From an uncultured Collinsella sp. (GTDB lineage Bacteria; Actinomycetota; Coriobacteriia; Coriobacteriales; Coriobacteriaceae), in the NCBI GenBank assembly GCA_900549655.1, contig UROZ01000061.1, positions 1 through 11,073 of the forward strand: a stretch of DNA of 11,073 nucleotides. The letters run 5' to 3'. The notes beneath the pieces are model-generated. The model was not told the DNA's origin. It did no database searches and saw only the letters and a list, made by a program, of their open reading frames with translations. This document shows, piece after piece, positions 1-7,658 of this stretch. The translations under genes were made by a program, and so were the position numbers. The stretch's first letter is position 1. Each line of letters opens with the position of its first letter.

Positions 1-239
1 GAGCGGGCCAACAGGCTACGGATGCGGCCCTTGGCGCTGGTGAGCGCCTCCATGACCTCTTCGTAGCGGCTCGCGTCGCACGACACGTACACGCGCGCGA
101 ACGAACGGTCCACCGCGACCTCGACCGCGGTCAGGGTGACCAGGTCGAGACGCGGATCGGAAACCTCAAAGAGCAGGATATAACCGAGCTTCTCGCGAAG
201 CTGCTCGCCCAGACGGCGGGTTGCCTGCGTTTGCTTCAT
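1..239 (-). CDS. rbfA: Ribosome-binding factor A, N-terminal part (cut by window edge)
   Basis: RbfA is a small KH-like protein that binds the 30S subunit near 16S rRNA helix 1 and helps late 16S maturation. The visible 79 residues start MKQTQATRRLGEQLREKLGY and contain the family core: basic N-terminal helix, a segment reading VSDPRLDLVTLTAVEVAVD (about residues 26-44), then FARVYVS, which matches the usual DPRL...VTVT.VEVS.D...A.VYVS pattern. The ATG at 239 is chosen because a strong G-rich ribosome binding site sits 7 bases upstream and nothing upstream in frame is better. The gene follows infB by 11 bases, the classic nusA-infB-rbfA order. The C-terminal third or so is outside the window. 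Identification is by recognised motifs and position; I am confident. Confidence 0.93.
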   Translation of the reverse strand, partial: MKQTQATRRLGEQLREKLGYILLFEVSDPRLDLVTLTAVEVAVDRSFARVYVSCDASRYEEVMEALTSAKGRIRSLLAR

Positions 240-246
240 AGCGCTA

Positions 247-252
247 CCCCCT
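247..252 (-). promoter_or_regulatory. rbfA ribosome binding site overlapping infB stop
   Basis: On the minus strand the run AGGGGG sits 7 bases before the rbfA ATG, and its first bases are part of the infB TAG stop. This arrangement suggests that ribosomes finishing infB help start rbfA (translational coupling, inferred). Confidence 0.7.
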
Positions 253-2965
253 ACTCGGTACGGGCAACCTGGTCGATGCGGTAGCCCTCAATGGTGTCGC
301 CAGGCTTGATGTCCTGGAAGTTCTCCAGGCCAATGCCGCCCTCGGAGCCGCTCTTGAGGCTCTTGGCCTCGTCCTTGTAGTGGCGCATCGAGGCGATCTT
401 GCCGTTGAAGACCACGATGCCGTCGCGCACCAGGCGCACGGAATCGGTCGCGGCGATCTCGCCCTCCTCGACGCGGACACCGGCGGCGATGCCGACTTTG
501 GGCACCTTGAAGGTGTCCAGGACGGTCGCGGTACCCGTGGCGACCTCGACCTCGGTGGGCTTGAGCATGCCGATACGGGCAGCGTCGAGGTCCTCGAGGC
601 ACTTGTAGATGACGTCGTAGCAACGGATCTCGACGCCCTCGCGCTCGGCGGCGGAGCGGGCCTTGCCGTCTGGACGGACGCCAAAGCCGATGATGATGGC
701 GTTGGAGGCGTCGGCCAGGACGACGTCGGTCTCGTTGATGGCACCAACGGCGGAGTGGATCGTGTTGATGCGCACCTCGGACTGATCCATCTTGTCGAGG
801 GAGTCCTGAAGGGCCTCGATAGAACCCTGGACGTCGGCCTTGATGATCAGGTTGAGCTCCTTGACCTCGGCGTCGGCGATGGTCTCGAAGAGGTTCTCGA
901 GCGTCACGTGCTTCACGCGGCTCTGCTCCTCGATACGGGCCTTGAGCGAACGCTCGTCGGCCAGCGCACGCGCCTCGCGCTCGTCCTCGAACACGCGGAA
1001 CTCATCGCCGGCGTTGGGGACGGACTGCAGGCCCAAGATCTCGACGGCGTCGGAGGGACCGGCCTCGGTGACGGCGTTGCCCTTGGGGTCGAGCATGGCA
1101 CGGACGCGGCCATAGGTGAGGCCGGCGACCAGCGTGTCGCCCACGCGCAGGGTGCCGCGGGTCACGAGCACGGTAGCAACCGAGCCGCGGCCCTTGTCGA
1201 GCTTGGCCTCGAGGACGTTACCCGATGCGAACGTATCGGGGTTGGCCTTGAGCTCGAGCACGTCGGCCTGGAGCAGGACGGTCTCGAGCAGGTCGTCGAT
1301 ACCGATCTTCTGCTTGGCCGAGATGTTGACGAACATGTTCTGTCCGCCCCACTCCTCGGGGATGATGCCGTACTCGGTGAGCTCCTGGCGCACGCGGTCG
1401 GGGTTGGCACCCGGCTTATCGATCTTGTTGACGGCGACGACGATGGGTACGCCGGCGGCCTTGGCGTGGTTGATCGACTCGATGGTCTGGGGCATGACGC
1501 CGTCGTCGGCAGCCACGATCAGAATGACGATGTCGGTCACCTTGGCGCCGCGGGCACGCATGGCCGTAAAGGTGGCGTGACCGGGGGTATCGATGAAGGT
1601 GATCTTGCGGTCGTTGATCATGACCTGCGAAGCGCCGATGGCCTGCGTAATGCCGCCCGCCTCGCCGGCAGCGACGCCGGTGTGACGGATGGCGTCGAGC
1701 AGCGAAGTCTTGCCGTGGTCGACGTGGCCCATGACGGTGACGACCGGGGCACGCGGCTTAAGGTCGGCGGGATCGTCGTAGAACGAGAAGGTGTTCTCCT
1801 CCTCGGGGGTGATGATCTTGATCTGACGGCCCAGGTCGTCGGCAACGAGCTCGACGAGGTCGTCGGACATGGACTGCGTCATGGTGAGCGGCGTGCCCAG
1901 CAGGAACAGGCGCTTGATGATGTCGTTGGCCGGAACGTCGAGCGCCTCGGCAAGTTCCTGAACGGTAACGCCCTGGGAGACCTTGATGGCGTCGAGGTCC
2001 TCGGGGTTCACGCCCTGGGCCAGCGCCTCCTCTATCTTGCGCTCCTCCTGAGCCTTTGCGGCCTCGCGCTCGCGCTTCTCCTTGCGCTTTTTGCGGCGAC
2101 CGGTGGACTCGCGAGAGGCCTCCTCGACGGCGGCACGAGCCTCCTCGAGCACCTTCTCGCGGCTGTACTCCTCGGCCTCGCGAGCCATGCGGCTGTAGTG
2201 GTCCTCTTCGTTGTTGTGACCGCCCTTGCGCTTCTTGCCCTTGCCCTGCTTGTCGGGGTTGGGGAAGTCCATGCCGGCAGCGACGTTGTTGCTGGCGTTG
2301 GTGCGATGGCTGTGGGGACGGTTCTCGGAGGCATTGCGCTCGGAGTTGTTGTCGGAAGCGTTGCGATCGTTACGACGGCCACCGCGACGGTCGTTGTTGC
2401 CGCCACGACGGTTGCCGCGCTCTGCGGCGCGCTCGGCCTTGGCCTTGTCCTCGGCGTCCTTCTTCTCCTTGAGCACGGTCTCCTGTGCGGCGATCTGGTC
2501 GAGCAGCGAACGGAAGCGCGAACCGGAATCGGAAGCGGGAACGGCGCGGCGCTGGGCCTCGCGGGCAGCCTCCTCCTTCTCGCGGGCAAGGCGCTCCTGC
2601 TCGGCCTTCTTCTTTGCCTCGGCCTCGGCGCGGGCGGCCTCCTCGGCAGCCTGGGCAGCGGCGAACTGGCGGCGCTCCTCCTCGCGTGCCTTCTCGGCGG
2701 CGATGCGCTCGCGCTCTGCCTCGGCGGCGCGTGCTGCCTCCTCGGCGGCAGCGGCCTGCTCCTCGGCCAGCTTGGCGGCCTCGACTTCCTGGGCGCGGGC
2801 CTCGATCACCGAGGCGAGCTGCTTGCGGACCATGGCGACGTATGCGTCCTCCAGAGCGGAGGAAGCGGACTTAGCGGGAATCTTCATTTCGGCGAGATGA
2901 CCCATCAGTTCCTTGGAGGTCATGCCGAACTCTTTGGCCAGGGTGGACACACGGACTTTTGCCAT
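251..2965 (-). CDS. infB: Translation initiation factor IF-2
   Basis: IF-2 is the GTPase that places initiator fMet-tRNA on the 30S subunit and drives 50S joining. The 904 residues show an IF2_N module at 1-50 (starts MAKVRVSTLAKEFGM), a long Ala/Glu/Arg-rich charged, probably coiled-coil region (about 55-180), a basic Arg/Gly/Asn/Ser-rich low-complexity stretch (about 180-225), a second IF2_N module (about 328-382), then the G domain: G1 GHVDHGKT at 413-420, switch I GGITQAIGA at 437-445, G3 DTPGH at 459-463, G4 NKID at 513-516, G5 SAK at 549-551. Beta-barrel domains II/III and the C-terminal fMet-tRNA-binding domain follow to residue 904. Switch I has Ala where most IF-2s have His (GGITQHIGA). 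The start ATG has AGGTGA 6 bases upstream. It lies 91 bases after nusA and 11 before rbfA in one operon. Confidence 0.98.
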   Translation of the reverse strand: MAKVRVSTLAKEFGMTSKELMGHLAEMKIPAKSASSALEDAYVAMVRKQLASVIEARAQEVEAAKLAEEQAAAAEEAARAAEAERERIAAEKAREEERRQFAAAQAAEEAARAEAEAKKKAEQERLAREKEEAAREAQRRAVPASDSGSRFRSLLDQIAAQETVLKEKKDAEDKAKAERAAERGNRRGGNNDRRGGRRNDRNASDNNSERNASENRPHSHRTNASNNVAAGMDFPNPDKQGKGKKRKGGHNNEEDHYSRMAREAEEYSREKVLEEARAAVEEASRESTGRRKKRKEKREREAAKAQEERKIEEALAQGVNPEDLDAIKVSQGVTVQELAEALDVPANDIIKRLFLLGTPLTMTQSMSDDLVELVADDLGRQIKIITPEEENTFSFYDDPADLKPRAPVVTVMGHVDHGKTSLLDAIRHTGVAAGEAGGITQAIGASQVMINDRKITFIDTPGHATFTAMRARGAKVTDIVILIVAADDGVMPQTIESINHAKAAGVPIVVAVNKIDKPGANPDRVRQELTEYGIIPEEWGGQNMFVNISAKQKIGIDDLLETVLLQADVLELKANPDTFASGNVLEAKLDKGRGSVATVLVTRGTLRVGDTLVAGLTYGRVRAMLDPKGNAVTEAGPSDAVEILGLQSVPNAGDEFRVFEDEREARALADERSLKARIEEQSRVKHVTLENLFETIADAEVKELNLIIKADVQGSIEALQDSLDKMDQSEVRINTIHSAVGAINETDVVLADASNAIIIGFGVRPDGKARSAAEREGVEIRCYDVIYKCLEDLDAARIGMLKPTEVEVATGTATVLDTFKVPKVGIAAGVRVEEGEIAATDSVRLVRDGIVVFNGKIASMRHYKDEAKSLKSGSEGGIGLENFQDIKPGDTIEGYRIDQVARTE

Positions 2966-3056
2966 ATGACTTCACCTACCCTTTCTGGCACCTTGGGTGC
3001 CTAGAGACTGAACGAGCGTGGGGTATGCGCTGGGACCCGCCCGGCGCGACCGCGCG
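2966..3056. other. nusA-infB spacer, no gene
   Basis: This 91-base gap is where many Gram-positive genomes carry ylxR and a YlxQ/L7Ae-like gene; neither is present. On the minus strand it holds a small hairpin GGCACC-CAA-GGTGCC (2987-3001) and the infB Shine-Dalgarno AGGTGA (2972-2977). There is no T-run after the hairpin, so it is not an evident terminator; it may shape infB translation or processing (inference). Confidence 0.6.
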
Positions 3057-4304
3057 CTAGATCAGGTCCTCCGCATCATCGAAGGCGTCGGTGTCGTGGA
3101 CACCGCAGAATCGGGAGCCGGGACGAGCCTGGTTGCGGCACTGGATGCCGTCCTCGGACACGTACTCGCAGCGGCGGACGTCCTCGTCCTCCTCGTCACC
3201 GATCAGGTCGGCGGCGGGCTCCTCGTGAACGGGAACGTTCTTGAGGATGTCGGCGGCAAGCGTCTCGGACTTGATGTCGATGTGCCAGCCGGTCAGGCGC
3301 GCGGCGAGGCGGGCGTTCTGGCCCTCCTTGCCGATGGCGAGGGACAGCTGGTCATCGGGCACGATGACGCCGGCGTAGGCCTTCTCCTCGTCGATGAGGA
3401 CGCGGGTGACCTTAGCGGGCGACAGGGCGTTGGCGACGTAGACGGCCGGATCGGCATCCCACAGGATGACGTCGACGCGCTCGCCACGGAGCTCGCCCAC
3501 GACAGCGCGGACACGGCTGCCCTTGGGGCCGACGCAGGCGCCCACGGGATCCAAACGGTCGTCGAGCGAGTGAACGGCGACCTTGGAGCGCTGGCCGGGC
3601 TCGCGGGCGATCGACTTGATCTGGACGGTGCCCTCATAGATCTCGGGCACCTCCTGCTCAAACAGACGACGCATGAGCTCGGGGTGGGTACGGGAGATGA
3701 CGATCGGCGGACGGCTGTGCTCGCCGCGGACCGGCTGCAGGTTGGAGTTGGGGTCGCGGACGTCGATGATCACGGCCTTGATATGCTGGTTGTGCAGGTA
3801 GCGCTCGCCCATCGGACGCTCGTTGCGCTCGTTCTCGTAACGGCGCTGGTCGAAGTGCGGAAGCTCGGCCTCGACGCCCTCGCGGATCTTGACGATCGTG
3901 AAGTCGGGCGTGGACTGCAGCACGGTACCGCTGATGAGGTCACCGATGCGGCCGGAGAACTCCTCGTAGATCTGCTCGCGGGCGGAGTTGCGTACGATGG
4001 CGTTGATCTCGGCCTTGGCGTGCTGGGCGGCGATACGGCTCGTGTTCTTGGGGGTGACGTCGATCTCCTCGAACTCGGTGAAGTTGCCCTCCTCGTCCAT
4101 GGAATCGTCGATCGGCTCCAGGCGGTAGACGTAGATCTTGCCGGTGGTGCGGTCGATGGTCACCTTGGCGCCCCACTCAAGATGCAGGATCTCGGCATAG
4201 CTCTTGGCGAGCGACTGCTCCAGGCGGTCGATCAGGTAGAGCTGGTCGATGTGCTTCTCCTGGCAAAGCTCCATCAGGGCGGACATCATGTCGGATGCTG
4301 CCAT
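3057..4304 (-). CDS. nusA: Transcription factor NusA with zinc-finger-like C-terminal tail
   Basis: NusA binds RNA polymerase and nascent RNA and controls pausing, intrinsic termination and antitermination. The 415 residues show the polymerase-binding N-terminal domain (1-115), an S1 domain (about 118-185), KH1 (about 200-280, with DPVGACVGPKGSRVRAVV at 252-269) and KH2 (about 282-350, with GKEGQNARLAARLTGW at 325-340). It lacks the acidic repeat domains of E. coli NusA. Instead an acidic linker (361-377) leads to a 40-residue tail with C379-X9-C389-X10-C400-X2-H403, a plausible zinc-binding site, then an acidic end. The ATG at 4304 follows the rimP stop by 1 base, and its AAGGAAGGAAAG ribosome site is the end of rimP, so the genes are probably translationally coupled. 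Family call is secure; the tail's function is unknown. Confidence 0.97.
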   Translation of the reverse strand: MAASDMMSALMELCQEKHIDQLYLIDRLEQSLAKSYAEILHLEWGAKVTIDRTTGKIYVYRLEPIDDSMDEEGNFTEFEEIDVTPKNTSRIAAQHAKAEINAIVRNSAREQIYEEFSGRIGDLISGTVLQSTPDFTIVKIREGVEAELPHFDQRRYENERNERPMGERYLHNQHIKAVIIDVRDPNSNLQPVRGEHSRPPIVISRTHPELMRRLFEQEVPEIYEGTVQIKSIAREPGQRSKVAVHSLDDRLDPVGACVGPKGSRVRAVVGELRGERVDVILWDADPAVYVANALSPAKVTRVLIDEEKAYAGVIVPDDQLSLAIGKEGQNARLAARLTGWHIDIKSETLAADILKNVPVHEEPAADLIGDEEDEDVRRCEYVSEDGIQCRNQARPGSRFCGVHDTDAFDDAEDLI

Positions 4305-4305
4305 C

Positions 4306-4800
4306 TTACTTTCCTTCCTTCGCGGGCTTGAAGTCGTAGGTGGGCTTCAACTTGCACTTTTTAACATCAGAGAAATCGAGGGTGACGGACTCGCCGTCCT
4401 CGAGCTCGAGGGTCACGTTCGTCTCGGTGGCGGCGGCAATCTTGCCGGCGTACTTGCGACGGCCCTCGGTGGCGGTGGAGGTGAGCTCGCAGTTCTCGCC
4501 CACAAAGCGGGCAAAGTCACTCGGGCGGCGCAGCGGGCGCGCCATGCCCGGGCTCGACACCTCGAGCGTATAGCTCGAAGAGATGGGGTCGAGCTCCTCA
4601 ATCACGTCGCCGACCCATTTGGTGTTGGCCGTGACGTCATTGAGCGACAGGCTCTGACCCTCGGCACCCTCGATACGCACGCGCACGCAGGGGGCCTTGG
4701 TGGCACCCACGAGCTCAACGTCGACGATGTCGACATCGTGCTGGGGAGCGACGGCCTCGAGCGCGTCGATGATCGCCTGCTCGGTCTTGGTCTTGACCAT
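4306..4800 (-). CDS. rimP: Ribosome maturation factor RimP
   Basis: RimP is needed for 30S maturation, promoting 16S folding and S12 assembly. The 164-residue product shows the N-terminal alpha/beta domain (VDIVDVELVGATKAPCVRV, about 23-41), the signature SYTLEVSSPGMARPLRRPSDF (around residue 80-100) and a C-terminal Sm-like beta barrel ending in basic residues (DFKPAKEGK). The ATG at 4800 was chosen over an upstream in-frame start because GGAGGT lies exactly 6 bases upstream, and the promoter and leader hairpin overlap the longer reading. It is the first gene of rimP-nusA-infB-rbfA. Its last codons double as the nusA ribosome binding site. Confidence 0.95.
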   Translation of the reverse strand: MVKTKTEQAIIDALEAVAPQHDVDIVDVELVGATKAPCVRVRIEGAEGQSLSLNDVTANTKWVGDVIEELDPISSSYTLEVSSPGMARPLRRPSDFARFVGENCELTSTATEGRRKYAGKIAAATETNVTLELEDGESVTLDFSDVKKCKLKPTYDFKPAKEGK

Positions 4801-4806
4801 TGCGGC

Positions 4807-4812
4807 ACCTCC
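4807..4812 (-). promoter_or_regulatory. rimP ribosome binding site
   Basis: GGAGGT on the minus strand, 6 bases before ATG 4800. It fixes the start and rules out the 51-residue upstream extension of the reading frame. It lies only about 10 bases after the T-run of the leader hairpin. Confidence 0.85.
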
Positions 4813-4820
4813 ATCCATAC

Positions 4821-4853
4821 AAAAAAGAAGCGGGGCCGAAACCCCACTTCTTT
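4821..4853 (-). terminator. Intrinsic-terminator-like hairpin in rimP leader (attenuator)
   Basis: On the minus strand AAAGAAGTGGGG (4853-4842) pairs with CCCCGCTTCTTT (4835-4824) across a TTTCGG loop, with one U-G pair, followed by T's to 4821 (six T in a row, three in the stem). The fold is a textbook intrinsic terminator, but it lies downstream of the promoter at 4879-4907 and upstream of rimP, so it would stop transcription before the operon. NusA generally stimulates such terminators, and feedback by NusA through a leader terminator is described in Bacillus subtilis. The same role here is inferred. Confidence 0.75.
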
Positions 4854-4878
4854 CAATTACAACTTCATTTGCAAGCAA

Positions 4879-4907
4879 ACTATACCAATACCTGCACAAA
4901 CGTGCAA
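4879..4907 (-). promoter_or_regulatory. Sigma70-type promoter of rimP-nusA-infB-rbfA
   Basis: On the minus strand: -35 TTGCAC (4907-4902), 17-base spacer, -10 TATAGT (4884-4879). Transcription would start near 4872, giving a leader of about 70 bases that is mostly the terminator-like hairpin. It lies downstream of the leuS terminator, which makes this an independent transcription unit. Confidence 0.8.
4893..4906. repeat. Inverted repeat inside the rimP promoter
   Basis: TGCAC-GTTT-GTGCA on the minus strand (5-base arms, 4-base centre) overlaps the -35 box and fills half of the spacer. Position fits an operator for a dimeric repressor, but short inverted repeats arise by chance and no regulator is known to me. 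Confidence 0.45.
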
Positions 4908-4993
4908 GCGTCGTACAAATCCGCAGGTCAGCGTGCGCACAGCTTCTCCACAAGAATAGGACAATTGACCGCAGACATCAGGGCAGGTACATG

Positions 4994-5031
4994 AAAAACG
5001 AGGGACGACCCAACCGGACCGTCCCTCGTTT
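4994..5031 (-). terminator. Intrinsic terminator of leuS
   Basis: A perfect 12-bp stem, AAACGAGGGACG (5031-5020 read on the minus strand) with CGTCCCTCGTTT (5007-4996), 12-base loop, and five T's at 4998-4994. It begins 28 bases after the leuS stop and separates leuS from the rimP operon promoter. Confidence 0.85.
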
Positions 5032-5058
5032 ATTGCATGTCAGCTTTGCGCGCAGCGC

Positions 5059-7635
5059 TTACTTGACCACCAAGTTGACCAGCTTACCGGGCACGCAGAT
5101 GGCCTTGACAACGCTCTTGCCCTCGGTCCACTTGGCGACGGCGGCCTCGGCGGCAGCCTGCATCTCCTCGTTGGAGGCGTCGCGGGCGACGTCGATGCGG
5201 CCACGGACCTTGCCGAGCACCTGGACGACGATCTGCACCGTGTCCTCGATGGACTCGGCGATGTCGAACTCGGGCCAGGCGGCGGTGTAGGCGTTGCCCT
5301 CGCAACCGAGCGCCTCGTGCCACAGCTCGTCGGCCCAGAACGGGCAGATGGGGGCAAGGACGCTCACGATGTCCTTGGCCACGCCGTAGCACAGGGCCTT
5401 GTCGCGGGCGGCACCCTCGGTGGCGTTGAGGTAGGCACTCGCGGCGTTGACGAGCTCCATGACGGCAGAGATCGCGGTGTTGAACTGGCCGCGGTCGAAG
5501 TCCTCGGTGCACTTGGCGATGGTGCGGTGACGCTCGCGATAGAGCTTCATCGCGGTCTCGTCGAGCGCGGACTTGTCGAAGGCCACGTTGGCGTCGCCGG
5601 ACTGGACGAGCTGCCACACGATACGCCAGGCACGCTTGATGAAGCGATTGGCGCCCTCGACGGCCTTGGGATCCCAGTCGAAGTCCTTCTCGGGCGGGGC
5701 GATAAACAGGATCGCCAGACGCATGGTGTCGGCGCCGTAGGGCTCGATGACCGAGCTCGGGGGCACGACATTGCCCTTGGACTTGGACATGGTGTCGCCG
5801 TTCTCGTCCTTGACCATACCCTGGCACAGCAGGTTGGTGAAGGGCTCGTCAACGCTCAGCAGGCCGAGGTCGCGCAGGGCCTTGGTAAAGAAGCGGCTGT
5901 AGAGCAGGTGCAGAATGGCGTGCTCGATGCCGCCGATGTAGTTATCGACGGGCATCCAACGGTCGGCGGCCTCGCGGGAGAAGGGCAGCTCGGTGTTGTG
6001 CGGGTCGGTATAGCGCAGGTAATACCAGCTGGAGCAAGTAAAGGTGTCCATGGTATCGGTCTCGCGCTTGGCGGGACGACCGCAGACCGGGCAGGTGGTC
6101 TCGTAGAACTCCTTGCACTCGGCGAGGGTCTCGCCGGCGCCCAGGTCCAGGTTCTCGGGCAGCGTCACCGGCAGCTGGTCCTCGGGCACGGGCACGATGC
6201 CGCAGTGCTCGCAGTGGATGGCCGGGATGGGGTTGCCCCAATAACGCTGGCGGGAGATGAGCCAGTCGCGCAGGCGGAACTCGACCTTGCGACGGCCGCA
6301 GCCCATAGCCTCGAGGTCCGCAACAATGGCGGCCTCGCCCTCGGAGTGCTTACCGCCGCGCATGCCGGTGTACTTGCCGGACTGGACGAGCGTGCCCTCG
6401 GCAGCGTGGGCGCAATCCCAGTCGACGGTCTCGGCATGGAAGGTATCGATGGTCTCGCCGCTGGCCTCGACGGCAGCGCGGTCGTCATCGTCCAGGATGA
6501 TCGGCACAATAGGCAGATCGTACTTGCGGGCGAACTCAAAGTCACGCTGGTCGCCGCAGGGAACGGCCATGACGGCGCCGGTGCCGTAGTCGGCCACGAC
6601 GTAGTCGGCAACCCACACGGGGACCTTCTCGCCGTTGACGGGGTTCACCACATAGCGGCCGGTAAAGGCACCGTGCTTCTCGAGGGTGCCCTGTGCGCGC
6701 TCGACGGCAGAGATATGCTTGGAGTCCTCGACGATCTTGGTGACGGCCTCCTCGTACTCCGTGCCCTCGACGAGCTCGTGCAGGCGCGCGTACTCGGGAG
6801 CCAGGACAAAGAAGGAGACACCAAAGAGCGTGTCGGCTCGCGTGGTGAAGACGGTGATCTTACCCTCGTCGCCCTCGATGGGCTCGCCGTCCTTGTCGCA
6901 CAGGGTAAAGTCGACCTCGGCGCCCTCGGATCGGCCGATCCAGTTGGCCTGCATCTGCTTGACGCGCTCGGGCCAGCCGGGGAGCTTCTCCAGATCGTCG
7001 AGCAGCTCCTGAGAGTACTCGGTGATCTTGTAGTACCACTGCTCAAGGTCGCGCTTCTCGGGCTCGGTGCCGCAGCGCCAGCACTTGCCCTCGGTGACCT
7101 GCTCGTTGGCCAGAACGGTCTTGCAGGTGGGGCACCAGTTGACCGGGTTCTTCTTGCGGTAGACCAGGCCCTTTTCCCACATCTTCTCAAAGATCCACTG
7201 ACCCCAGCGGTAGTAGTCGGGGCTGCAGGTCTTGACCATGCGATCCAGATCGTAGGAGAAGCCCATGCGCTTCATCGTGGCGAGCGCCTGGTCCATGTTC
7301 TTATACGTCCAGGCGGCAGCCTGCGTGTTGTGCTTGATGGCGGCGTTCTCGGCAGGCAGGCCAAAGGCGTCAAAGCCGATGGGATGCAGCACGTCGTAGC
7401 CGCGCATGCGGGCCTGACGGGCCATGGCATCGCCGATAGTATAGTTGCGCGCGTGGCCCATGTGCAGGTCGCCCGACGGATACGGGAACATCTCGAGCAC
7501 GTACTTCTTGGGCTTGCTGTCATCGGTGTCGACGGCAAAGAGGTTGGAGTCCTCCCAGGCCTTCATCCACCGGGACTCAATGGCCTGCGCGTCGTAGGCA
7601 GGGATCTCGTCCTTATGATCTGTGCAATCGCACAT
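5059..7635 (-). CDS. leuS: Leucine--tRNA ligase
   Basis: Class Ia synthetase charging tRNA-Leu in the cytoplasm; 858 residues, normal bacterial size. Domains in order: Rossmann start with PYPSGDLHMGH (HIGH-type motif HMGH at 58-61), zinc site C168-X2-C171...C185-X2-C188, CP1 editing domain (about 225-420) with VFTTRADT at 262-269 (usual TTRPDT) and GTGAVMAVPCGDQRD at 351-365, a second Cys pair set C475/C478 and C515/C518, the DTFTCSSWYYLRY segment (530-542), the KMSKS loop reading TMSKS at 615-619, then the anticodon-binding and C-terminal domains ending KLVNLVVK. The first Lys of KMSKS is Thr; the catalytically important second Lys is kept. ATG 7635 has AAAGGAG 5 bases upstream. It has its own terminator and a long structured leader; no T-box consensus was found. 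Confidence 0.98.
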   Translation of the reverse strand: MCDCTDHKDEIPAYDAQAIESRWMKAWEDSNLFAVDTDDSKPKKYVLEMFPYPSGDLHMGHARNYTIGDAMARQARMRGYDVLHPIGFDAFGLPAENAAIKHNTQAAAWTYKNMDQALATMKRMGFSYDLDRMVKTCSPDYYRWGQWIFEKMWEKGLVYRKKNPVNWCPTCKTVLANEQVTEGKCWRCGTEPEKRDLEQWYYKITEYSQELLDDLEKLPGWPERVKQMQANWIGRSEGAEVDFTLCDKDGEPIEGDEGKITVFTTRADTLFGVSFFVLAPEYARLHELVEGTEYEEAVTKIVEDSKHISAVERAQGTLEKHGAFTGRYVVNPVNGEKVPVWVADYVVADYGTGAVMAVPCGDQRDFEFARKYDLPIVPIILDDDDRAAVEASGETIDTFHAETVDWDCAHAAEGTLVQSGKYTGMRGGKHSEGEAAIVADLEAMGCGRRKVEFRLRDWLISRQRYWGNPIPAIHCEHCGIVPVPEDQLPVTLPENLDLGAGETLAECKEFYETTCPVCGRPAKRETDTMDTFTCSSWYYLRYTDPHNTELPFSREAADRWMPVDNYIGGIEHAILHLLYSRFFTKALRDLGLLSVDEPFTNLLCQGMVKDENGDTMSKSKGNVVPPSSVIEPYGADTMRLAILFIAPPEKDFDWDPKAVEGANRFIKRAWRIVWQLVQSGDANVAFDKSALDETAMKLYRERHRTIAKCTEDFDRGQFNTAISAVMELVNAASAYLNATEGAARDKALCYGVAKDIVSVLAPICPFWADELWHEALGCEGNAYTAAWPEFDIAESIEDTVQIVVQVLGKVRGRIDVARDASNEEMQAAAEAAVAKWTEGKSVVKAICVPGKLVNLVVK

Positions 7636-7658
7636 ATCAGCTCCTTTAATCTTAGCTG

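Noticed and set aside
380..3004. 874-residue plus-strand open frame opposite infB
   Set aside because: It lies antisense to a certain gene, is dominated by Gly/Leu/Val/Asp/His from the reversed GC-biased codons, and shows no domain or ribosome site. It is a mirror of infB codon usage.
3018..4331. 437-residue plus-strand open frame opposite nusA
   Set aside because: Same antisense mirror effect; composition is low-complexity Leu/Val/Asp/Gly and nusA is unmistakable on the other strand.
4801..4953. 51-residue upstream extension of RimP
   Set aside because: It has no ribosome site, would cover the promoter and terminator-like hairpin, and RimP homologues start close to the MVKTKTEQ methionine, which has GGAGGT 6 bases upstream.
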